From contig JAUXAG010000005.1 in the NCBI GenBank assembly GCA_030614915.1, forward strand, positions 1 through 64,000: 64,000 nt of DNA, in the 5' to 3' direction. Source of the DNA: Actinomycetes bacterium (GTDB taxonomy: Bacteria > Planctomycetota > Phycisphaerae > JAACET01). This document shows, one piece after another, positions 25,911 to 38,569 of the stretch; position 1 is the first letter of the stretch, and every line of letters starts with the position of its first letter. The notes beneath the pieces were generated by a model. That model ran no database searches. It worked only from the letters and a program-made list of their open reading frames with translations, and had not been told where the DNA came from. The position numbers and the translations under genes are program-made.

Positions 25911-26942
25911 TCAGGTGGCGAAGGTCAGGGCTAATCGGTCTCGTATAGTCTCTGCGGGCAGATTGGCCTGCTTGGCAGAGAAGATCAGGCGGACGGAGCG
26001 AATCTCCTGCTCAGCCCCGAGCAGATAAGCGACCAGAGGCTCTGGGCCGGCTACCACCTGATTGGTGGCTTTGAGATAGTCGGTGAGATAATCGTCGCAG
26101 TACCTCTCCAGATGGAGAAAAGAGTCGTCGGCTACGAGGCTGCCCAGGCCGTGCTCGATGAGCTGGGCGTAGGGCGTGGCGAAGAACATTGCCGAGATTG
26201 CTTCCCAGGAGGCGGCTAAGGCCCCTTGCAGTCGGGAAAGCTCGATCAAGCCGCCGGGTAGGAAGGTACTGGCAAGCAGCTTGGAATCTTCTTCGAGCCA
26301 TTTGAGCCGAGCCATGCTGCGGATGTTGCCCAGGTCGGCGAGCAATGCGCACAGGCCCAGGAGGTATTGGTTGTTCAGTTCAGCGGCCAAAGTCCTGCGG
26401 TACATGATTGCTCCGCGGTCAACGGCCAAATCGATATTGCGGGGGTTCTTGTCGTCGTAGTAGGCGACGATGGCGTCTTGGATGGCCCGGGCCATGTCGG
26501 GCGGCAAGGCGTCGTATTTTTCGCCTTCAAAATCTTGCTGCAGTTGATCCGGGTTGATGAAACCCAAATCGCTGAGCGGCAGTTCGGGGGAGTTTTCGAT
26601 AAGGGTGCGGCGAAGGAGTATCTTTAGATTGCGGAAGTCTTCGGGACCCTGGAGGAAGCGTTTGAGGGGCTCGTCCAGACACATGGGGATTATCAGTTCA
26701 TATGCGGCCGAGCGGAGATCTTTCAGGCGGGTTTCAATCTTTTCGGAAAGTGTTCCGCCCTCGGTGGAGGGGGCGTAGGGAGTGCCGGCCAGGCGAGCGA
26801 CCATTTCGTCGAGACTGATGCTGTTGGCCAGGTCGTTCAGGCGGGAGCTGTCCAGCAGACGGGTCTGGAGCACCCGGAGGGCGCCTACGGCAAAGGCGTA
26901 GCGCCAATCTTCACGAAATTCGCCAGTCCAAAGAGCTGCCAT
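25911..26942 (-). CDS. ntpC: V-type ATP synthase/ATPase subunit C (d-type socket)
   Basis: A 343-residue, largely helical protein of the V-ATPase AC39/subunit C family, with the three-domain helical layout and motifs such as ARLAGTPYA, NLKILLRRTLIE, YYDDKNPRNIDLAVDRGAIMYRRTLAAEL and EPLVAYLLGAEQEIRSVRLIFSAKQANLPAETIRDRLAL. The last, at the C-terminus, is highly diagnostic. It connects the central stalk to the membrane ring. It lies 15 bases after the subunit E gene. Confidence 0.94.
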   Translation of the reverse strand: MAALWTGEFREDWRYAFAVGALRVLQTRLLDSSRLNDLANSISLDEMVARLAGTPYAPSTEGGTLSEKIETRLKDLRSAAYELIIPMCLDEPLKRFLQGPEDFRNLKILLRRTLIENSPELPLSDLGFINPDQLQQDFEGEKYDALPPDMARAIQDAIVAYYDDKNPRNIDLAVDRGAIMYRRTLAAELNNQYLLGLCALLADLGNIRSMARLKWLEEDSKLLASTFLPGGLIELSRLQGALAASWEAISAMFFATPYAQLIEHGLGSLVADDSFLHLERYCDDYLTDYLKATNQVVAGPEPLVAYLLGAEQEIRSVRLIFSAKQANLPAETIRDRLALTFAT

Positions 26943-26956
26943 AGCGTGCTACCTTA

Positions 26957-27562
26957 TTACTCCGGTGCCTCGGAAGAAGCTGGGAAGAGCATTTTTGCAA
27001 GTTCAGGCTCAAGCTCACGGCGAGCCTGAGTGAGCAAGACTTCCCAGGTTACCTTTGTGTTGATTTTGCCTGCGGCCAAGAGAAAACCACCCGACCCGGG
27101 TATCTTGTCTTGGGACAACTGGAGCGAAGCGGTTTTATCCGACTGCTTGTTGGCCTGGTCCAAGAGTTGCTGGTCGAGGTGTTTTTCACCCTCGGCGGCC
27201 ACGACGGTTTCGTTGCCGGTAGAGACCGCCTGTTTGAGCAGATCGACGAGGAATTGGCGGTATTCGTCAGGGGGCATGTCGGTGAGCGTTCGCTTGGCAG
27301 TGGTAAAGACCTCATCGAGGACCTGGTGCTTGGCCTGGAGGAGCTCGGCGGTGATGGCCTGGCGGGCGGCGGCTAAGATGCGGTGCTGCTCCTGCTGGGC
27401 GTCCTGGTCGCTATCGGCCTGGATTTGCTTGTCCAGGGCGTCGAGGTCTTTCTGACCCTGGTCCTGGATCTGCTGTACCTGCTTCTCGGCCTCGTCGAGG
27501 ATTTGCTGGGCCTGCTCGTCGGCTTCGGCCAGAATCTTAGTTGATACGGGTGTTGCAATCAT
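26957..27562 (-). CDS. ntpE: V-type ATP synthase/ATPase subunit E (peripheral stalk)
   Basis: A 201-residue protein with a long N-terminal coiled coil rich in Gln, Glu and Ala (ILAEADEQAQQILDEAEKQVQQIQDQGQKDLDALDK...) and a globular C-terminal domain ending in FLLAAGKINTKVTWEVLLTQARRELEPELAKMLF. This is the E subunit of the stator. The ATG at 27562 is preferred; one ten codons further upstream is in frame. It follows subunit K by about 80 bases and precedes C. Confidence 0.9.
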   Translation of the reverse strand: MIATPVSTKILAEADEQAQQILDEAEKQVQQIQDQGQKDLDALDKQIQADSDQDAQQEQHRILAAARQAITAELLQAKHQVLDEVFTTAKRTLTDMPPDEYRQFLVDLLKQAVSTGNETVVAAEGEKHLDQQLLDQANKQSDKTASLQLSQDKIPGSGGFLLAAGKINTKVTWEVLLTQARRELEPELAKMLFPASSEAPE

Positions 27563-27645
27563 AACTACTTTTCCAAGATTAGGGTTGGACAAACAAACAT
27601 ACTTTATAATCCTTACGGTGGTGAGCCGGACGTCCTCGTTTGGCT

Positions 27646-30129
<2,484 letters not shown>

Positions 30130-30130
<1 letters not shown>

Positions 30131-30444
30131 TATAACCCACGAATATTCCGGACAACCAGCTCTACTGCCGCCCCGATGTGTTGTTGAGCTGTTTGGAGCA
30201 TCTGCTGGGCGGACTTTTTGCCGTTTTGGCTGATTTGCTCGGCCAGCTGCTGGGCCCGACCCTTGGCCTGTTCGATGGCTTGAGTAATCCGCCCGGAACG
30301 GCTCTTGCGGAGCTTCTCGAGCTTGTCAGCGATGAGTTTGTGTGCCTGGGCGATCTTGTCTGCGGCCTGTTGGCGGGTTTGGGCGATGGTCTGCTCGGCA
30401 CGGGCCTCGGCCTCACGAATCTGCTGCAATAATTCCATAGCCAT
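30130..30444 (-). CDS. ntpF: V-type ATP synthase/ATPase subunit G/H (peripheral stalk)
   Basis: A 104-residue, entirely helical, Gln/Ala/Glu-rich protein: MELLQQIREAEARAEQTIAQTRQQAADKIAQAHKLIADKLEKLR... It has the length and coiled-coil form of subunit H (archaeal AhaH; NtpF), which pairs with E in the stator. The start is the ATG at 30444, eight bases after GGAG; the frame is open 44 codons further but with Cys/His-rich, non-family sequence. It is the first gene of the operon. Confidence 0.85.
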
Positions 30445-30747
30445 GGATAAACTCCGTTCTCGATAAGCCCCGAGCCCATAGAAACATCCGAGTCCGGTTT
30501 GAGGCGTATGACAAAGCTCGGTTAAGCAATGATTCTGAGCGATTCTACAGTAGAGAAGTAGTTTATAAACTGGCAAATGTTTGTCAAGAGCATTTTGCTG
30601 TGCAGCTATTCAGACGCCCACACTTTTATCATCGTGGAAATGGCAGATCAGGCCAATGAAAAGTGAAAAGAGGCGGCACTATTTTCGCTGTGGAGCGGCC
30701 GTGAGGTGCTGGTCAGTACTGTTAAGCGGGTCTATGCCGGACTTCGG
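30445..30747. other. 303-base region between V-ATPase operon and nitroreductase
   Basis: No gene is supported. It holds the likely V-ATPase promoter (30560-30587, minus strand). Confidence 0.5.
30560..30587 (-). promoter_or_regulatory. Candidate sigma-70 promoter of the V-ATPase operon
   Basis: On the minus strand, a perfect TTGACA (30582-30587), a 16-base spacer, and TAAACT (30560-30565, 4/6; a TATAAA overlaps it). The start codon at 30444 is 116 bases further on, leaving a moderate leader. Confidence 0.5.
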
Positions 30748-31239
30748 TTACCACTCTTGCCAGTGGACCATGGTGGGCAGGGACTTTTTGGGCTTTTGCG
30801 AGCCGGGCAAAGCGGGCTGACCGATGGGCAGAAAGATCATCAGGCGGAGATGCTCCGGGATGCCCAGGTAGTCCTTGAATTCGGGTTCTTTTGGCAGGGT
30901 GGTTCCCTCGACCCAGGTACAGCCGTAGCCCATGGCGGTGATAGCCAGGAGCATGTTCTGGGCGGCGGCGGAGATATCTTCGAGCCAATAGGGGGATTTT
31001 TCAGGGTCGGCTACGATGGCGATGATGGCTGAGGCCTTGGCGATGAAGGCCTGGGCGGTGGCGATCTTCTCGATGTCCTTGGCAGCGGTGAGAACCAGGA
31101 AGCTGAAGGGCTGAATGTTTTTGCCCGAAGCAGCCCGTCGGCCGGCATCGAGAATTCTCTCAAGATCACCACGGGGAATCTCCACGGGTTTCAGATCGCG
31201 GCAACTGTAACGCTTGGCAATGGCTTCGAAGAGTTCCAT
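30748..31239 (-). CDS. Nitroreductase-family flavoprotein
   Basis: A 163-residue, short nitroreductase-fold protein. The N-terminus ELFEAIAKRYSCRDLKPVEIPRGDLERILDAGRRAASGKNIQPFSFLVL has the RRS-type FMN-binding pattern, and MLLAITAMGYGCTWVEG plus LGIPEHLRLMIFLPIGQP are also family motifs. It uses FMN and NAD(P)H to reduce an unknown small substrate. It lies 39 bases downstream of metY on the same strand, so is possibly cotranscribed. Confidence 0.9.
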   Translation of the reverse strand: MELFEAIAKRYSCRDLKPVEIPRGDLERILDAGRRAASGKNIQPFSFLVLTAAKDIEKIATAQAFIAKASAIIAIVADPEKSPYWLEDISAAAQNMLLAITAMGYGCTWVEGTTLPKEPEFKDYLGIPEHLRLMIFLPIGQPALPGSQKPKKSLPTMVHWQEW

Positions 31240-31278
31240 AGCAAAGCCTCCTGCGCAGAGGGCTGTGGTTGGGGGTGT

Positions 31279-32589
31279 CTATTTACCGAGGGCGGTTTTG
31301 AGGGCCTGGTCCAGGTCGTCCTTAATGTCTTCGATATCTTCTATGCCAATGCTCAGGCGGATGTATTCATCGGTTACTCCGGTGGCGGCCTGCTCTTCGG
31401 GGCTGAGCTGCTGATGGGTGGTTGAGGCTGGGTGAATGATCAGGGTTTTGGCGTCGCCGATGTTGGCCAAGTGGGAAGCCAGCTTGACGTTGTTGATGAG
31501 TTTGATGCCGGCTTCTTTTCCGCCACGGATGCCGAAGCCGATGATGGCCCCGGCCCCGTCGGGCAGATATTTCTTGGCGCTAGCATGATGGGGGTGGTCT
31601 TTGAGGCCGGGGTAATTGACCCACTGGACGGCTGGATGCTCGGCCAACCATTCAGCCACGGCTTGAGCATTTTGGCAGTGCCGGGGCATGCGGAGATGGA
31701 GGGTCTCCAGGCCGATCAGGAACAGGAAAGCGGCAAAAGGACTCATGCATCCGCCCATGTCACGGAGCAGGTGGGTGCGGATGTGGACGACATAGGCGAT
31801 GTTTCCGACGGGCTTGAGGGCCTCGGTGAAGATCACACCGTGGTAGGCGTCGTCGGGGCTGCAGAACTCGGGCCATCTGTCGGGATTATCTGCCCAGGGG
31901 AATTTTCCGCTGTCGACGATGACCCCGCCGATGTGTAGGCCGTGGCCGCCGATGAACTTGGTGGTGGAGTAGATTACGATGTCGATGCCGTGCTCGATGG
32001 GTCGGAAGAGGACGGGGGTCGTGACGGTGTTATCGCAAATTACCGGCAGGCCCTGGGTATGGGCGATCTCGGCGATTTTGTCAAAGTCCGGCACGTCATT
32101 CTTGGGGTTGCCGATGCTCTCGAGGTAGAGGCAGCGGGTGTTTTCATCGACGAGCTTTTCGATCTGCTCGGGATGGTCGGGGTCGAAGAAGCGGACTTGG
32201 ACGTTGAGCTTCTTGAAGGTCTGGGTAAAGAGGGTCCAGGTGCCACCGTAGAGGTTAGTGGAGGAGATGAAATTTTGGCCGGCATGGGTGATGGTCAGGA
32301 TAGCGGCGGTGATAGCGGCCTGTCCGCTGGCAAAGGCCAAGCCTGCTGCTCCAGCGTCCATGGCGGCGAGGCGTTTTTCCAGCACGTCATTAGTGGGGTT
32401 CATCAGGCGGGAGTAGATGTTCCCGAATTCCTTGAGGGCGAAGAGGTTGGCGGCGTGGTCGGTGTCGTGGAACACGTAGCTGGTGGTGGCGTAGATGGGC
32501 ACAGCCCGTGCGGTGGTGGTCGGATCGGGCTCTTGGCCGGCGTGCAGGGCCAAGGTTGCCAAACGGTAATTCTCCTGAGAGCTGCTCAT
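31279..32589 (-). CDS. metY: O-acetylhomoserine sulfhydrylase (Cys/Met PLP family)
   Basis: A 436-residue PLP enzyme that makes homocysteine from O-acetylhomoserine and sulfide. The N-terminus has TLALHAGQEPDPTTTARAVPIYATTSYVF; GNIYSRLMNPTNDVLEKRLAAMDAG and the lysine motif YSTTKFIGGHG (about residue 210) are diagnostic, and length matches MetY rather than the shorter MetB/MetC. The ATG at 32589 follows AAAGGATAAGTCC. In the leader a hairpin (GGCTCA...TGAGCC) can form; no SAM riboswitch signature was found. Confidence 0.94.
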   Translation of the reverse strand: MSSSQENYRLATLALHAGQEPDPTTTARAVPIYATTSYVFHDTDHAANLFALKEFGNIYSRLMNPTNDVLEKRLAAMDAGAAGLAFASGQAAITAAILTITHAGQNFISSTNLYGGTWTLFTQTFKKLNVQVRFFDPDHPEQIEKLVDENTRCLYLESIGNPKNDVPDFDKIAEIAHTQGLPVICDNTVTTPVLFRPIEHGIDIVIYSTTKFIGGHGLHIGGVIVDSGKFPWADNPDRWPEFCSPDDAYHGVIFTEALKPVGNIAYVVHIRTHLLRDMGGCMSPFAAFLFLIGLETLHLRMPRHCQNAQAVAEWLAEHPAVQWVNYPGLKDHPHHASAKKYLPDGAGAIIGFGIRGGKEAGIKLINNVKLASHLANIGDAKTLIIHPASTTHQQLSPEEQAATGVTDEYIRLSIGIEDIEDIKDDLDQALKTALGK

Positions 32590-32726
32590 GGACTTATCCT
32601 TTCTTGTGGGGGCTCAACACTCTTGGGCTCTGAGCCAAGCAGTATCTTTCCTATCAGGTCGAAGCATGGCCGTCAAGCCGGAAGAAGGGCGCGGATCGCG
32701 GCGAGCGCGAGATTAAGCCACAGAGC

Positions 32727-32755
32727 TTGAAAAACTTGGCAGAGCTGACTAATAT
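32727..32755 (+). promoter_or_regulatory. Candidate promoter of the DUF488 gene pair
   Basis: TTGAAA (32727-32732), a 17-base spacer and TAATAT (32750-32755), about 100 bases before the ATG at 32856. Confidence 0.4.
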
Positions 32756-32855
32756 GCCTGGGGAGAGAAGCTGTATATGGCCGATTCTGAAAAGGCAGCG
32801 GTATTTGCACGATGTTTAGTGGTTGAGCGGGGCAGCATGGCGAGAGGATAGTGTT

Positions 32856-33320
32856 ATGACTCAACATGCGTCTACTCGGGCGGCGAAGACTGTGTATACG
32901 GCGGGTTATGAAGGAGAATCTATCGACACGTTTTTCGAAAAGCTCCTTGAGGCCGGCGTCCAGCGCCTTGTAGACGTTAGATATAATGCAATTTCGCGTA
33001 AATACGGTTTTTCCAAGGGAAGGCTGAGGGAACTCTGTGAACAACGGAATATAGATTACGTTCATCTGCGTGAGCTGGGGATTCCGTCATCCCAGAGAAA
33101 GTCGCTTAAGACCGTTGGAGATTACCAAGAATTGATGCGAGAATATGAACGCTCAATTTTGCCGAAAGCAGCTCATGTTCAGGAGGAAGCTCTTCGTCTC
33201 GTGCAAGAGTTGCCATCCGTACTGGTCTGTTTTGAAGCGGACGTAAGTTATTGCCATCGAGGGAGGCTTGCTGAGGCTGTTTCCTCTGAGGCCGGTATGA
33301 CTGTGGTCCATTTGCCGTAA
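32856..33320 (+). CDS. DUF488-family protein
   Basis: A 154-residue protein with the DUF488 signatures: TAGYEGESIDTFFEKLLEAGVQRLVDVRYNAISRKYGFSKGRL near the N-terminus and VLVCFEADVSYCHRGRLAEAV near the end, with the CHR motif. DUF488 proteins are small and widespread, of unproved biochemical role, often found in accessory gene clusters. The ATG at 32856 fits; a further eleven upstream codons are in frame. It is followed 14 bases later by a hypothetical gene and is somewhat AT-richer than its surroundings. Confidence 0.85.
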   Translation: MTQHASTRAAKTVYTAGYEGESIDTFFEKLLEAGVQRLVDVRYNAISRKYGFSKGRLRELCEQRNIDYVHLRELGIPSSQRKSLKTVGDYQELMREYERSILPKAAHVQEEALRLVQELPSVLVCFEADVSYCHRGRLAEAVSSEAGMTVVHLP

Positions 33321-33334
33321 CTACGGGGGACAAT

Positions 33335-34117
33335 ATGGCTGAGAGAGTAAAGGCTTTGGTCACTGTAAAAACGTATCCGCTACCATCTGAATCCCATGGC
33401 GAGTTGGTCTGTACTGCCGGTGTTAGGGAGGACGGCAGCTTCATACGGTTGTATCCTATTGATTATCGAATGCGCCCATACTGGCAGTGGTACAAAAAGT
33501 ATCAATGGGTTGAGTTGGAGCTGGAGAAGAATGCGAAGGATCCGCGAGCAGAGTCCTATCGGCCAGTGAGCGAGATAAGACCGATTGGGGAACCGTTGTC
33601 GACAAAGAACCGGTGGGCGGAGAGAAAACGATATGTTCTTGGCAAGGGCGTGCAGACTATGTGCGAACTGCAGGCTAGCTCACAGGGGCAGTGTTCTTTG
33701 GGAATAATTCGGCCCGGTCAGGTCCTGGATTTCAAGGCGGAGCCTGCTGATCGCGAGTGGAAGCCTGAATGGAAGAAGCTGTTCCAGCAAAAGTTACTTT
33801 TTGGACCCCAGCAAAAGCCTTTGGAAAGGATTCCGTACACGTTTTCCTATGTTTTCAAGTGTGAGGAACCGTCGTGCACAGGCCATACAAAGATGATTGT
33901 AGACTGGGAGGTGGGGCAGCTTTACCGGACTATGCGCGACAAATTTGGAAGCGAAGAAGTGGCTGTTGAGAAGGTGAGGGAGAAGTTTTTTGGACAGATA
34001 TGCGCCGATGGCATCGACACGCATTTTTTTGTTGGGACCATACGAAAGTACGGACAGTGGATAATCCTTGGAGTATTCTGGCCCAAGAAGGAGGTAGCCG
34101 GGCGGCAAAGCTGCTAG
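33335..34117 (+). CDS. Hypothetical protein paired with DUF488
   Basis: A 260-residue soluble protein that I do not recognise by name. It has Trp/Tyr-rich strands (RLYPIDYRMRPYWQWYKKYQWVELELEKNAKDPRAESYRP), a central RKRYVLGKGVQTMCELQ, a CxxxxCTGH segment (CEEPSCTGH, about residues 176-184) that could bind a metal, and a helical C-terminus. I believe such a protein often accompanies DUF488, but this is recollection only. The pair probably forms one functional unit, 14 bases apart. Confidence 0.75.
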   Translation: MAERVKALVTVKTYPLPSESHGELVCTAGVREDGSFIRLYPIDYRMRPYWQWYKKYQWVELELEKNAKDPRAESYRPVSEIRPIGEPLSTKNRWAERKRYVLGKGVQTMCELQASSQGQCSLGIIRPGQVLDFKAEPADREWKPEWKKLFQQKLLFGPQQKPLERIPYTFSYVFKCEEPSCTGHTKMIVDWEVGQLYRTMRDKFGSEEVAVEKVREKFFGQICADGIDTHFFVGTIRKYGQWIILGVFWPKKEVAGRQSC

Positions 34118-34586
34118 CACAGCGCGGCGTAAGCGGCGATGGTGAGTATAAGCAGGGGGTACTTGCGGCGTATAAAGAAAGCCAAAGTCTGCATAAAACT
34201 GCTCAAATTCTTGAAAGTCAAAAGAAACCTTCTACTCTCCAGGTGTATAGATAACAAGCAAAATGTGGGCCAACAGTATTGGCCGGGCGGTTTTTCTAGG
34301 ACTTCCTCTGCAAGGTCAAGGACCGTAGGGAATTACGCCTTTTTTGTATCCGGGCCAGCGGAAGTTGTTATCAGACTCCCAGGGGCGACGTTGTCGAAAA
34401 ACAACGCGATTTGAGCCGGGCCCGGCAGTGCCTGCGTGTAACTCCTTGACAATCCTATAGTAAATGATAGTATCTGCTGGATAAGATTATCCGTGGTTTT
34501 GCAGCAACAAGAAGGCTAGCACCTGCGGGCAGGGCCGTTAAACGGATAGCTACTGTCAAATGGCATTGCAGAAAAGGTGTGGCTAG
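34118..34586. other. 469-base intergenic region before glyS
   Basis: No supported gene: a 91-codon frame (34139-34414) overlaps another in a different frame, has no ribosome site and no family pattern. The region has a perfect 12-base palindrome GCCGGGCCCGGC (34415-34426) and the probable glyS promoter at 34446-34473. Confidence 0.5.
34446..34473 (+). promoter_or_regulatory. Candidate promoter of glyS
   Basis: TTGACA (34446-34451), a 16-base spacer, and TAGTAT (34468-34473). It precedes the ATG by 113 bases. Confidence 0.5.
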
Positions 34587-36098
<1,512 letters not shown>

Positions 36099-36100
36099 TC

Positions 36101-36490
36101 ATGGCTGAGCAAATCAGAATCGTCAGTGGCGAAGTGGAGTTGAAGGCCCAGCTGAACGAGAGTGTTAGCGCCGGGGCCTTGGTAAAAAAACTACCGTTGG
36201 AGTTGCGGATGAGTCGCTGGGGTGATGAATACTATGGTGATTGCGGAGTGTCGGTGGAAGAGGGCCCGGAGGCTCGGGAGCTTATGGAGGTTGGTGAGGT
36301 GGCGATTTGGCCGCCGGGCTCAGCCCTGTGCATCTTCTTCGGTCCTACCCCGGCCAGCACGGGCGAGGAGCCCAGAGCAGCCTCGAAGGTCAATCCCATT
36401 GGGCGAATCAGCTCCGGGGTGCAGGCGTTGAAAAAACTGGGCCCATCCATCCAGGTGCGGGTGGAATCGGCAACAAAGGCCGAGACTTGA
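36101..36490 (+). CDS. Cyclophilin-like domain protein (PF04126 type)
   Basis: A 129-residue protein with a cyclophilin-like barrel pattern (DUF369/TM1367 family): VELKAQLNESVSAGALVKKLPLELRMSRWGDEYYGDCGV, then VGEVAIWPPGSALCIFFGPTPAS, and INPIGRI-like VNPIGRISSGVQALKKL. The catalytic residues of true peptidyl-prolyl isomerases are not conserved in this family, so activity is unknown. It starts two bases after the glyS stop, so is cotranscribed. Confidence 0.8.
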   Translation: MAEQIRIVSGEVELKAQLNESVSAGALVKKLPLELRMSRWGDEYYGDCGVSVEEGPEARELMEVGEVAIWPPGSALCIFFGPTPASTGEEPRAASKVNPIGRISSGVQALKKLGPSIQVRVESATKAET

Positions 36491-36518
36491 GGGCCAGAAT
36501 GTCCTGCAGGGAAGGCAA

Positions 36519-37373
36519 ATGGCTTATAAGCTTGAAAGACCTCTTTTGGCCGACGGATACCGCAGCAGCTTCTATTGCTGGGACGGGCAGGGGCATGTGG
36601 GTGATTGTCTGTTGTACCTGCACGGGATCGAATCGCATGCAGGCTGGTTCATTGAGAGTGCCTCGCTGATCAACACCCGCGGCTGGCCGGTGGTACTGGC
36701 CGAGCGCAGAGGCAGCGGGCACAACAGCGAAGATCGCGGCCATGCCCGCAGCTACAGACAGTTGTTGAGCGATGTGTTCTGCGCGGCTCGTTATTGTCAG
36801 CAGCACTGGCCTGCTTGCCGGGTGCACCTGGCGGGGGTGAGCTGGGGCGGTAAGCTGGCCCTGGCGGCGGCGCTGGAACGCCCGGAGTTTTTCGCTTCGC
36901 TGACTATGATAACCCCGGGGATTTTTCCGCTGGTGAGTTTGCCGGTCAAGCAGAAATTGGCTGTTTTGTTCAAGCACCTGTTCAAGCCCAAGGCGATGAT
37001 GGTGGTGCCCCTGGAAGATGTGAAGCTTTTTACGGATAACCCCGAGCAAATCGATTTTATCGAGCAGGACGAGTTGCGTCTGCACCGGGCGAGCGTGAGT
37101 TTTTTCTGGTCGTCCTATCAGTTGGACAAGTTGATCGAGCGGAAAGGTCATCGGCTGGCCATGCCGGTGCACCTGTTGCTGAGCGGACGGGATCGGATTA
37201 TCGATTCGGAAAAGACGCGGGCCTGGTTCGAGCGCTGCAAGGCCCCGGAGAAACATCTGAGCGAATTTCCTGATTCGGCGCACACCCTGGAGTTCGCCCG
37301 GGACAACCGTGGTTTTCTGGAAGCCTTTGGCGGATGGTTGGATAAACAGTCCCAGCAGGAGTCGGGAAAATGA
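36519..37373 (+). CDS. Alpha/beta hydrolase, lysophospholipase-like
   Basis: A 284-residue hydrolase without a signal peptide. The oxyanion segment is LLYLHGIESHAGWF, the nucleophile elbow GVSWGGK (Ser about 109), the acid in LLLSGRDRIID and the catalytic His in DSAHTLEF. The cap domain is the helical stretch around residues 125-190. It resembles monoacylglycerol lipase or lysophospholipase types; substrate unknown. Its TGA overlaps the ATG of the next hydrolase gene. Confidence 0.85.
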   Translation: MAYKLERPLLADGYRSSFYCWDGQGHVGDCLLYLHGIESHAGWFIESASLINTRGWPVVLAERRGSGHNSEDRGHARSYRQLLSDVFCAARYCQQHWPACRVHLAGVSWGGKLALAAALERPEFFASLTMITPGIFPLVSLPVKQKLAVLFKHLFKPKAMMVVPLEDVKLFTDNPEQIDFIEQDELRLHRASVSFFWSSYQLDKLIERKGHRLAMPVHLLLSGRDRIIDSEKTRAWFERCKAPEKHLSEFPDSAHTLEFARDNRGFLEAFGGWLDKQSQQESGK

Positions 37374-38569
37374 AGCGTTTCAAGATAGGACCCAGGGTGG
37401 TGTGGGCCATGGGAGTTTTGGTCTGGTCGGGGCTTATGGTCGGCTGCGGGGGCAGGGGGCTATTCGGTGGCATTTGGGCCGAGAAGATTCAGGTCCAGAC
37501 TCATTACGCCGAGACCGCGGACGGCTGGACGTTGCAGGTGGACCGTTATCAGCCGACGAAGCCCGACCCGGCGAACAATCCGGTGGTGCTCTGTCATGGC
37601 CTGAGCTACAACAACCGCTTTTGGGATTTGACCAGCGAGAATTCACTGGCCCGATACCTGGCCGAACGGGGCTACGATGTCTGGACGGTGTCTCTGCGTG
37701 GGGCGGGGTTTTCCGATCAACCCTTGGCCAATGTGATACGCAAGATCGGAACGGGCTCGATTGATCCGGGGTTCTTGCTTACAGCCCAGAATCGCAAACT
37801 CGACAAGGCAATCTTTTCGGAGTATTGCGTGGACGATCACATCAATTATGACGTGCCGGCAGTGATTGCGCTGGTCAAAGAGAAAACTCAGGCCAAGAAA
37901 GTGCACTGGGTGGGCCATTCGATGGGCGGGATGATTATGTTTGCCTATCTGGGTACTCATCCGGCCTCGGCCAAGGATGTGGACACCTTTGTGGCCGTAT
38001 CGGTGCCCATGATTATGTTTCATCCACTGAACAAGGCCATGCAGATGCAAGTGGATAATGCCGCTGCTCTAAAAGCCGGCAATCTAGTCTTATCGACTAG
38101 CGGCGATGCTTTGGTAGCCAAGATACTGGGCAAGTGGGCACCGCCGACCGTCTCGGAAAGCTTGTTTCTAAATCGCGACAACGTTGAGGACGGCACATTA
38201 AGGCTCTTGGCTCAGTGGGCGCAGGAGAGCATATCGACCGGACAACTCACCCAATTACTGGACCTGGCTGCGGAGGAAGAGTTCTATTCGCTTGACAAGA
38301 AGGTGAACTACACAGCCTTGCTAAGCAAGGTAACCACACCGACTTTTTTCTTGGTGGGCCAATTGGACAACATGTCTACCGTTGGAGCTGTGAAATACAG
38401 CCACCGGGAAGTTTCCAGCCAGCAGAAGCAGTACAAGTTGTTTGGGCGGATCAACGGGGACCGGGCTAATTACGGGCATGATGATATCATCATCGGGCGG
38501 CACGCCAGGGCAGAGGTGTTCCCCGAGATTCTCAAATGGCTGGAAAACCGTAAGGGAGAATTCCCATGA
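37370..38569 (+). CDS. Alpha/beta hydrolase lipoprotein
   Basis: A 399-residue hydrolase with an N-terminal signal and lipobox (SGLMVGC, Cys about 24), so likely membrane-attached outside the cytoplasm. The oxyanion segment is VVLCHGLSYNNRFWD, the nucleophile elbow GHSMGGM (Ser about 183), the acid near FLVGQLDNM and the last His in YGHDDIIIG. This is the pattern of acid lipase-type enzymes. It overlaps the upstream hydrolase by four bases (ATGA) and the downstream membrane gene likewise, so the three are coupled. Confidence 0.87.
   Translation: MKRFKIGPRVVWAMGVLVWSGLMVGCGGRGLFGGIWAEKIQVQTHYAETADGWTLQVDRYQPTKPDPANNPVVLCHGLSYNNRFWDLTSENSLARYLAERGYDVWTVSLRGAGFSDQPLANVIRKIGTGSIDPGFLLTAQNRKLDKAIFSEYCVDDHINYDVPAVIALVKEKTQAKKVHWVGHSMGGMIMFAYLGTHPASAKDVDTFVAVSVPMIMFHPLNKAMQMQVDNAAALKAGNLVLSTSGDALVAKILGKWAPPTVSESLFLNRDNVEDGTLRLLAQWAQESISTGQLTQLLDLAAEEEFYSLDKKVNYTALLSKVTTPTFFLVGQLDNMSTVGAVKYSHREVSSQQKQYKLFGRINGDRANYGHDDIIIGRHARAEVFPEILKWLENRKGEFP

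Noticed and set aside
32590-32855. SAM riboswitch upstream of metY
   Set aside because: Only a simple stem (GGCTCA...TGAGCC) is present; the conserved SAM-I core sequences are absent.
34139-34414. 91-codon frame between the DUF488 pair and glyS
   Set aside because: Overlaps another frame, no ribosome site, no recognisable composition or family pattern.
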